Source: Proteles cristata cristata
Taxonomy: Eukaryota; Chordata; Mammalia; Carnivora; Hyaenidae
Length of the DNA stretch: 64,000 nucleotides
Assembly (NCBI GenBank): GCA_017311185.1
Contig: JAESUZ010003395.1
Span: 372,001 to 436,000 of the forward strand
Direction of reading: 5' to 3'
This document shows positions 56,488 to 64,000 of the stretch, piece after piece. A program made the position numbers and the translations under genes. How positions within the stretch are numbered: the first letter of the stretch is position 1; each line of letters opens with the position of its first letter. A model generated the notes under the pieces. It was not told where the DNA came from. It searched no databases and saw only the letters and a program-made list of their open reading frames with translations.

Positions 56488-56720
56488 TGGGGCACCTGGG
56501 TGCTTCAATCGGTTAAGCGTCTGACTTCAGCTGGGTCATGATCTCAAGGCTGGTGGGTTTGAGCCCCGCATCAGGCTCTGTGCTGACAGCTCAGAGCCTG
56601 GAGCCTGCTTCGGATTCTGTGTCTCCCTCTCTCTCTGTTTCTCTCCTGCTCACACTGTCTCTCTCTCTCTCTCTCACTCTCTCTCTCCCTGTCTGTCTCA
56701 AAAATAAATAAACATTAAAA
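56488..56720 (+). mobile_element. CanSINE
   Basis: The head GGGGCACCTGGGTGCTTCAA and long CT body are present. Flanks AGAACAGTGCAAATA and AGAGCACTGCAAATA look like a decayed target duplication. Confidence 0.93.
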
Positions 56721-58580
56721 GAAGAGCACTGCAAATATAAAGCAAAACAAATCAAAACAAAACATGAAAAACAATTGATATTCTTCTTCTGGACTCAAGT
56801 GCCTTCCAGACTCACAAGCATTTCCCCGCCCTTCTAACTTAAAATCAGAGTTCTTACTCTAATAGCACCCTCAAAATTTCCATTTCTGTAATCAGCAAAA
56901 CAGTATGATCCTTCTCACTCTGGATGAATCGCCTCTTTCCAGGGAAACAGAGGTGGTCCTTTCAATCACAGACAGGTTGTTGATGGTTCGCAGAGGCTCC
57001 ATATTCCTCTAGGACCAGAGTTTAGGGGGAGGCAATGTGTCTTATGAGTAGTCCTTTCTTTTAAATACAGGATAGTATTCTCTCCTTAGTGGCTATTTTG
57101 AGGTAAACAGTATAGTCACTTTTTCCACTTTTTTTTTTTTTTCCTTTTGGTAGGGAGGGGAAGCGATGTGTGGGGAGGGGAGGGGTAACCTTTCAACTAT
57201 CTCTCAATGAAGTTGCTCTTATGTGATTTTATAGGTATTTCCCCCTGACAACACCGCCCCATTAGTACTGGCTTATCTTTCAGGTAATAATAGAAGGCTC
57301 ATAGCCATCATTTATATCTGTTTTCTTATCATTTGAGTATGTCAATGCATTAGATTAATCTTTTCAAAATGTTTAACTAGGACACCTGGCCATTAGCTCT
57401 CTCAACTCATTTGCTTTCTGGAGTTCACTTTGGAAAAATCTGCGTAGAATGGTCTACATGTAGTTTGCAATTAGACAATTCGTTGGCAAATAAACAGATT
57501 ATAGTAAGGTGTATTCTGCCTATATTCTGAAAAGCAGAGTGGTATTTCATTTTTCACTTTCTTCTCTAAGTTCCCACAGACCGTGCCCTGGCTATATTGC
57601 CTTGAGTGCCATTCTCATGGTCTCTGAGAAGAACTGTCAGGTTTAAAATTCTTAAGAGATTGAAATCGAACATCTTGGGCTTGCTACTAGTAGCTTGTTT
57701 TAGTCATTTATGAATATTGGCAGCTAAAATGTGGACCGCTTGTCATCAAACAGTTGGATATGGGAAATATCAGTCTTGTGGGAAATGGCCGAGATTTTTA
57801 CAAAATTAATTAATCTTTTTCTTATAAATAGGGCAGCATTTCCAGTATACCCAGCTGTGAGTACCAGCAAGGCAGCAGCTTCTAAACTAAACACAATTCC
57901 TCAATTTCCTTCTATGTGTGAATGTTGCTCTGCCTACCAGAATGCTGCAAACCCCTACCTCCTAGGCCGCCAAGATCAGGGCTAATGAGCCAATATGGAA
58001 CAAACTGGATTAAATGGACTCGGCAGTATAAATTTAACTTAGAGGACCCTCCTGGGAGCCACTGAGTGAGAAAGTTGCTCTGCTAGTTATAAGTATTCTT
58101 CTCTCAGGACTGGTTGGTTTATGTGTGAATTTGGAGACAGCTATTGGTAGCTCCTGAATTGCACGAAGCACCCTATCTGATGTAGGAATCTGGTCACACT
58201 TAGAGAATGCATTCTCTAAGACAAGGTGCAGTGGAAATTCATGAAGCTGTATCTCTAAACCTACTGGCCGCTGACTCCTGGTATTGGGTTTACTGTTGGT
58301 CTTGTCCTTGATGTAACAAGGCAGGTCATGTGCATGGTGTTGGTCCATATAACACTACAACCACCAACAGAAAAGTACGTAGCCTGTCGATACAAGGACA
58401 TATAGTGCAATTTGTCCTATACAACCACTGGGCTTTGGCTTTAGCTGTTCAGTGGTAAATTGAATTTTATTTACTTATTCATAGGATATACCTTCCTCGA
58501 GATAGACAAAAGGATATATAATAGCTTTCTGAAGAAGCTATAACCCAGAAGGTCAGCTGATAATTGGGTATCAGGGGTTC
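56721..58580. other. 1.9 kb anonymous DNA, no gene seen
   Basis: No repeat family is recognised. An 84-codon + frame (57731-57985) and a 104-codon minus frame (58034-58348) show no domain I know. A poly-T run lies at about 57127-57142. Confidence 0.45.
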
Positions 58581-58584
58581 AGAA

Positions 58585-58800
58585 CACAAGGTTTAGAAAC
58601 AAAATCTCAATTTGTATCATTTTCATTGGTACTGGGTAATGTTAGGAAAGTTATTTAATCTTCTGTGCCTGTGTTTTCTCTTCTGTAAAATGGGAATAAT
58701 AGCTGTTTATATCTCATTGGATTGTTTTGGAATTGAAATGGGTTAAAAGTTAAAGCATATTATGTTTGGCACATGATGAATGCTTAGAAATGTTAGCTTC
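58585..58800 (+). repeat. MIR fragment
   Basis: GTTAGGAAAGTTATTTAATC, CTTCTGTAAAATGGGAATAA, TGGCACATGATGAATGCTTA in MIR order. Confidence 0.82.
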
Positions 58801-59699
58801 TATAACCAGACTGAATCAAATATTTTCCTATATGGGGGAGGAAGGGATCTATGAAACCCCTCTGATCCAGCTTCACACAGTGACATTTCTGAAACCTTGG
58901 TATTGTTTCTCACACACCACCCATGCTTCCCTATGGTCCTTAGCAATCACCTGGAAACAGGTTACATTTTACGTGTTCTACTTATCCCCAGCATATATCA
59001 TTCTTCTCCCAAAATGCTTCTGTATAAAAAGTACAATTTTACTTAAAAAAGACCTAAAAGTCTATCTTACACAAATGACCACTGTGCTTATAATAAAACC
59101 AAACTACAGAAAAACTATTACAATAAGAAGATTTAGCAAGGTCATTGGATAATTTATTTCTATTTGTTGGCTACAATTAGCACATAAAATTTTAAAAGAC
59201 ATAATTTACAATAGCATCATTATATCAAGTACCTAAGTTTAAACCTATGGAAAAACATCTAAACCTATATAAATTTAGGGGTAGTTTTCTGTCACCTGCC
59301 ACTTGAACTTGTTTGATTTTTCCAGCTTGAATCTGAGATCTTCCACCATTATCCTAGTATCAACACATGGCCATAATTCATTAGATGTCCCTGTCTTCCC
59401 AGCAAAGAACCAGAGCACTCTTTAACACTTTATACACTCCCAATGACCTGTGACAGAACTAATATAAGCCAGTTCAAAGGATTACTAACTTTCTATTAAT
59501 TCCCAGGCTCATACCCAGCTATCCAAGACTTAAATTTTCACAAAACTGAAATACCGATCTGTGAACAGCTCTGTCCATATCAGAGAGGATAATAAATGGA
59601 ATCAGAAATGTAATTACCTCTGAATGTAGGAGAATCTTACTCCATCATCTGAACAGGAGTGTAAGAATTATTCATTTTTAAACTACCTTCCACTCAGTC
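58801..59699. other. anonymous DNA, no gene seen
   Basis: The 128-codon frame at 58766-59152 begins within the MIR, is Ile/Lys/Thr-rich in its second half, and has no recognisable domain. It is judged chance. Confidence 0.4.
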
Positions 59700-61475
59700 C
59701 TTAAAAGCAAGCAACAAACATGGCTCCTACTGGATTCAGAAGATCCCTCCTGATTGATTTTCTCTGTTCCATTTTAATTTGATCTAATCTCTTTTGTTGC
59801 TGGCTTCACAGTACACCAAGCCCCACCCAACTATGCCCTCCAAGCACATTCCCAAGAAGACCAGCAAAAGTCACTCTACCTGCTTACTGTAAAGACTATA
59901 GAAGGCTTCACAGTTTCAGTTCTAGGGGAAACTGGATGTAACCTAAGTGGGATTTCATTCTGTTTGCTGGTTCATTTATTTATGTTTTCATTTTCTTTGC
60001 TTCTGTTTTTGCCTAAATAGTTTTCTTTTTTTCTTTTCTTTCTCTTTCTTGGATACAAAAAGGAAAAATATTTTTTTATTTTTTTAACTTTATTTTTTAT
60101 TTTTAAAATTTTTTATTCTATTTTGTTTTCCTTACTGTATTCAATTTTACTATATAATTTTTAAATTATATTTTTCTTACTTTTCCTTTCCCCGTTTTCT
60201 CAAATAAAACTAAAGGAGTTTGTGACCACTAAACCAGCCCTGCAATACATTTAAGGGGGACTCAAAGTGGAGAAAATACAAAACAAAACAAAAAAAGACC
60301 AAAAGCAATAAAGATGAGAAAGAACCAGAGAACATCCCCAGAAACACCAACTCTATAGTTAACACAATGACACTAAATTCATATCTTGTGGGACTCACTG
60401 TAAATGTAAATGGACAGAATGCTCCAATCAAAAGACACAGTCAGAATGGATAAGAAAACAAGGCCCATGTATATATTGTTTACAAGAGACTCTATAGAGA
60501 CCTAAAGACACCTGCAGATTGAAAGTAAAGAGATGGAGAACCATCTATCCTGTTAATGGGCATCAAAAGAAAGCTGGAGTAGCCATAGTTATATTGGGCA
60601 AACCAGATTTTAAAATAAAGACTGTAATAAGAGATGAAGAAGGTCATTATATCATGATAGAGTCTATCTACCAAGAAGATCTAACAATTGTAAATATTTA
60701 GGCCCCTAACATGAACACCCAAAATATATATTTTTTATTTTTTTTTAAGTTTATTTATTTTTGAGAGAGAGGGAGACACAGAATCTGAAGCATGCTCCAG
60801 GCTCTGAACTGTCAGCACAGAGCCCAATGTGAGGCTCAAACTCGCAAACCGTGAGATCATGACCTAAGCTGAAGCCAGACACTTAACCAAATGAGCCATC
60901 CAGGTGCCCCAATAATTGATTAATCACAAACAAAAAAGAAACTCATTGATAATAATGCCATAATAGTATTGGACTTCAACACCCCACTTACAGCAGTAGG
61001 CAGATCATGTAAGCTGAAAATCAACAAGGGAACAATGGCTTTGAATGACACAGTGGACTATACGGACTTAACATATATTCAGAACATTTCATCCTAAAAC
61101 AGCAGAATACGCATTCTTCTTGAGTGCACATGGAACATTCTCCAGAATAGATCACAAACGGGGTCAAAAGTTAGCCCTCAGCAAGTACAAAAAAACTGAG
61201 ATCATACCTTGCATGTTTTATGACCAAAGCACTATGAAACTCAAAATTAACTATGAGAAAGAATTTGGAAAGACCATGAATATTTGGAAATTAAAGAACA
61301 TCCTACTAAACAAACTGAGGGTTGCACATGGGGTGTTGGGTGGGTGGAGGTTGAGCTAAATGGGTGACGGGCATTGTTGGGATAACCACTGGGTGTTATA
61401 TGTAAGTGATGAATCACTAAATCTCTACTCCTGAAATCATTAGAACACTATATGTTAACTAAGTTGGATTAAAAA
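59700..61475 (+). mobile_element. L1 LINE, plus strand, with an internal deletion joining ORF2 endonuclease to the 3' end
   Basis: The confident part starts at about 60200, at the ORF1 end (LKEFVTTKPALQ visible in translation). The T-rich stretch before it is probably L1 too. The ORF2 endonuclease domain follows: 60519-60701 encodes a frame with GHQKKAGVAI and RDEEGHYI, and 61120-61315 holds SAHGTFSRIDH. The family's conserved SDH near the domain end reads YDQ here, so the catalytic histidine is lost. At about 61318 the text jumps to the L1 3'UTR (ACTGGGTGTTATATGTAAGT) and ends in an A-rich tail. Reverse transcriptase is absent. A SINE interrupts the domain at 60727. Confidence 0.85.
60727..60911 (-). 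mobile_element. CanSINE, reverse, inside the L1 endonuclease region
   Basis: Minus-strand head GGGGCACCTGGATGGCTCAT and tail TTTATTTATTTTTGAGAGAG, with part of the CT body missing. Confidence 0.92.
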
Positions 61476-61787
61476 AATAAAAAGAATGGCTAATATCAAA
61501 ACATAAGAAACAGGTGCTGGTAAGGATGTGGAGAAAAAGAAACCTTCATGCATTATCAGTGGGAATTCAACCACGGTGGAAAACAATATGAACACTCCTT
61601 AAAATATTAAAGATAGAGTTACCATATGATCTAATAATTGCACTACTAGGCATTTACTCAAAGAATATGATACACTAATTTGAACAGATATATGCACCCC
61701 TATGTTTATTGCAACATTATTTATAATAGCCAAGATATGGAAGCAATACAAGGGTCCATCAATAGATGAGTGGAAAAAGAATATGTG

Positions 61788-61789
<2 letters not shown>

Positions 61790-61837
<48 letters not shown>
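61790..61837. repeat. (AC)24 microsatellite
   Basis: Pure AC dinucleotide run within the L1, probably length-polymorphic. Confidence 0.98.
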
Positions 61838-61839
<2 letters not shown>

Positions 61840-61918
61840 GAATATTACTCAGCCACAAAAAGAATTTAAATTCTTTTAAAATTTAATTTAATTTTATGAT
61901 TAAATTTAATTTATAATT

Positions 61919-62133
61919 GGGGCGCCTGGGTGGCTTAGTCGGTTAAGAGTCCGACTTTCGCTTAGGTCATGATCTCGCGGTTCGTGGGTTCGGGCCCCGC
62001 GTCAGGCTCTGGGCTGACTGCCAGCTCAGAGCCTGGAGCCTGTTTCAGTCTGTGACTCCCTCTCTCTCTGACCCTCCCCTGCTCACGCTGTCTCTCTCTC
62101 TCTCCTAGAAATAAATAAAAATATTTTAAAAAA
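61919..62133 (+). mobile_element. young-type CanSINE with perfect 12-bp duplication
   Basis: GGGGCGCCTGGGTGGCTTAG head and TCCTAGAAATAAATAAA tail. The duplication TAATTTATAATT lies at 61907-61918 and 62134-62145. Confidence 0.95.
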
Positions 62134-62321
62134 TAATTTATAATTAAAATTTCTGAATTTAAATTCATAAAAATTTGCAAAAACATGGATGAAGCTAGAC
62201 AGTATAAAGCTAAGTGAAATAAATCATTCAGAGAAAGACAAATACCATGATTTCAATCATATGTGGAGTTTAAGAAACAAAACAAAGAAAAAAAGAGAGA
62301 CAAAGCAAAAGGTAGACTCTT

Positions 62322-62486
62322 TTTTTTTTTTTTACAAATAGTGTATTGTTAAATTAGTTTCCACGTAACACTCAGTGCTCATCCCCACAAGTGTCCTCCT
62401 CCATGCCCATCCCCCCCACCCCCCCACATCCATCAGTCCTCAGTTTTTGTCAGCATTCAAGAGTCTCTCATGGTTTGCCTCTCTCC
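62322..62486 (-). mobile_element. 165-bp 5'-truncated L1 insertion, minus strand
   Basis: On the minus strand it is the extreme L1 3' region ending in poly(A): poly-T at 62320-62333 on the + strand, then CACTCAGTGCTCATCCCCAC and CAAGAGTCTCTCATGGTTTG. The perfect 15-bp duplication AAAAGGTAGACTCTT lies at 62307-62321 and 62487-62501. A C-rich patch (62410-62426) lies in it. Confidence 0.93.
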
Positions 62487-62700
62487 AAAAGGTAGACTCT
62501 TAACTATAGAGAACAAACTGATGGTTACCAAAGGGGAAGCAGGTGGGAGGATGGATGAAATAGGTGATGGGGATGAAGAGTACATGTATGATGAGCACTG
62601 AGTGATGTACAGAATTGTTGAATCATGATACCCCACTCCTGAAACTAATAAAATGCTGTAAACTATATTGGAATTAAAATTAAAAGTTTAATAAAATTTT

Positions 62701-63156
62701 ACAAAGCATGATATTTGTTTTAAATGATATTACCATCTTGAATCTGAGAAATCTGAGAATAATGTAAAGGTACCATGAGATTGTGAGATCTTGGACTTGA
62801 CTCTTTTCCTAAGAAACACTTAGCACAGCTTAAAGTCACAAAAAAAGGTCTTTATCCATTTTTTGTTGATCCAAAACCAGAAGGGCCAATGCCCAGATAA
62901 GATAAATTATTAAAACTGTTTCACATCGGATAAGGAGATTAAATCTAAAAAAGACAGCAAATGCATTACTTTTAGAAATGATTAAAGATAGAGGTTAGAA
63001 TGGAAGATTATGCCATGCTCACATGGAAAACAACATAGTTTAATTAATGATTAATTACATATGAAAAATAACATGATTTACTTGTCAAATTCAAATTTCT
63101 GATAAAATTTTATACTATGTCAAAAGAATATAGCATTTGGATCTAGGGAGGAAGAT
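62701..63156. other. anonymous AT-rich DNA, no gene seen
   Basis: Nothing recognised. Confidence 0.4.
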
Positions 63157-63266
63157 CATATTTTAAAATGTACCCTGTTGACCATACATAGAAACACCAT
63201 GAAGTCAGGGACATATTTTAAAATGTACCCTATTGACCATACATAGAAACACCATGAAGTAAGGGA
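63157..63266. repeat. 55-bp tandem duplication, two copies
   Basis: Unit 1 spans 63157-63211 and unit 2 spans 63212-63266. They begin CATATTTTAAAATGTACCCT and differ at two positions (G/A after TACCCT and C/A in AAGT.AGGG). A 1-2 bp echo follows the second unit. Confidence 0.97.
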
Positions 63267-63355
63267 CACTTTCCTCACCTTATATGCCCCTGTCAATACC
63301 TAGAATAATTTCTAAACAAAATAGACACCAAATAAATACTTGTTGGGTGAATAAA
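63240..63355 (+). repeat. L2 3' end, short
   Basis: CACCATGAAGTAAGGGACAC, TGTCAATACCTAGAATAATT and AATAAATACTTGTTGGGTGA follow the L2 terminus pattern. It overlaps the second copy of the 55-bp duplication, so part of the L2 was duplicated. Confidence 0.65.
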
Positions 63356-63359
63356 TCAG

Positions 63360-64000
63360 GAGCAGTAAAAGTACTTTTTTCTCAATGGGATAGCACATTT
63401 GAAGAGAGAGCTTTACCAATTAAACTATGGCAGAATTATGAAAAATATAGAAACCATGTAGCACAAGAAATGCTTAAAGATTACAAAATCTCTTATTTCC
63501 ATCTAGAAAAGTAAAGAGAGATGGTCTTCAAAGATCTGAAAAAGTGCCCCATGCAAGTAAGACCACACAGTTCTAGATGTCACCACAGGACAAAATTCTA
63601 ACAAGGGTTTAGGGTTTGTAAAAACATTGTAGTTCACTATGAATATGTTAAATTTTTCTAAAATTTTTGGTTGTCTAAAATTAAATATTAAACTGTTCAT
63701 CTCTGGCAGTACTCAAACATCAATTCTAAGAAATGATATTTAGGGCATCCCTGTATGGTGTGGAAGTTTCAGTGAGAATTAAGTCCCTTCTCACTCTACC
63801 TATTGAGACCCATTGCACTTTATGTTTTTATCTCAGTTAAAATAATGCTATCAGAAATGGGCTTTAAGGCAATATATTTACATTTCCAACCCTGTCCCTC
63901 CCAGCAAAACCATCATAATAGTTCTCTAACTCTTTGGTAATAATGAAACTGATGTCGTGAGAAGAGACCTCTCCAACTCCCATAAAACATCATGCACCAG
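63360..64000. other. anonymous DNA, no gene seen
   Basis: Two 65-76 codon frames, on opposite strands, have no domain. No repeat is recognised before the window end. Confidence 0.4.

Larger units (their letters stand above)
61480..62700 (+). mobile_element. second L1, plus strand, 3' end with three interruptions
   Basis: GATGTGGAGAAAAAGAAACC, TTTATAATAGCCAAGATATG, GGAATATTACTCAGCCACAA, ACATGGATGAAGCTAGACAG, AATCATATGTGGAGTTTAAG, GATGAGCACTGAGTGATGTA and CCCACTCCTGAAACTAATAA trace the last 1.2 kb of an L1 to its A-rich end. It lies directly 3' of another L1 in the same orientation. It contains an (AC)n tract, a SINE and a short reversed L1. Confidence 0.88.

Noticed and set aside
58034..58348. 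104-codon minus frame of balanced composition
   Set aside because: It looked briefly protein-like, but I recognise no family and there is no supporting splice or promoter structure.
58766..59152. 128-codon + frame
   Set aside because: It begins in a MIR repeat and continues into AT-rich sequence with low-complexity composition and no domain.
59980..60190. T-rich stretch resembling a polypyrimidine tract and splice acceptor
   Set aside because: It precedes recognisable L1 ORF1/ORF2 sequence and fits the L1 itself better than an exon boundary.
309..62133. tRNA-like GGTTCGAGCCCC segments at many sites
   Set aside because: They are internal promoter (box B) remnants of CanSINEs with head and tail attached, not tRNA genes; no full cloverleaf with acceptor stem was seen.

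Overview
This window is nuclear DNA from a carnivoran mammal, most likely a feliform (cat-like) carnivore. The diagnostic evidence is dozens of tRNA-derived CanSINEs with the head motif GCGCCTGGGTGGCTCAG / GCTTAG, an internal box B-like GGTTCGAGCCCC, a CT-rich body and an AAATAAATAAA tail. L1 3' ends of carnivore type and old mammalian repeats (MIR, L2, MER5A, MaLR LTRs) are also present. The species cannot be fixed from sequence alone. There is no bacterial, phage or organellar content.

I find no intact protein-coding gene and no convincing exon. Open frames reach only about 135 codons. They lie in L1 or SINE sequence, in microsatellites, or in anonymous AT-rich DNA, and none shows a recognisable cellular domain. 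The window reads as a repeat-dense, AT-rich intergenic or deep intronic region.

Layout: 0-11 kb holds SINEs in AT-rich DNA, an old L1 piece (2.5-3.2 kb), a MaLR LTR (5.3-5.8 kb), an L2 (8.9-9.4 kb) and a MIR split by two nested SINEs (10 kb). 11.2-13.5 kb is a 5' L1 segment on the + strand. 14-18.7 kb has MIRs, SINEs and an L1 3' end. 18.7-22.4 kb is a minus-strand L1 (3' end plus ORF2). 22.4-37 kb is mixed anonymous DNA with SINEs, MER5A, MIR, L2, two MaLR LTRs and old L1 pieces. 37.6-41.5 kb is a second minus-strand L1, interrupted by a pyrimidine microsatellite and by a solo retroviral LTR with a 4-bp target duplication. 41.5-43.8 kb is anonymous. 44.8-47.6 kb is a third minus-strand L1 carrying a DNA transposon. 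47.6-48.3 kb is a cluster of three SINEs. 49.3-49.7 kb is a candidate processed pseudogene. 50-59 kb is mostly anonymous with SINEs. 59.7-62.7 kb holds two + strand L1 remnants with nested insertions. A 55-bp tandem duplication lies near 63.2 kb.

The strongest observations concern insertion history. A homogeneous, apparently young SINE subfamily has 12 copies, many with near-perfect target-site duplications. There are several cases of elements inserted into the tails or target duplications of earlier elements, a clean solo LTR, and a 165-bp 5'-truncated L1 with a perfect 15-bp duplication. I did not find an undescribed functional system. Repeat family names come from pattern memory, not from a database search, and boundaries of old repeats are approximate to tens of bases.
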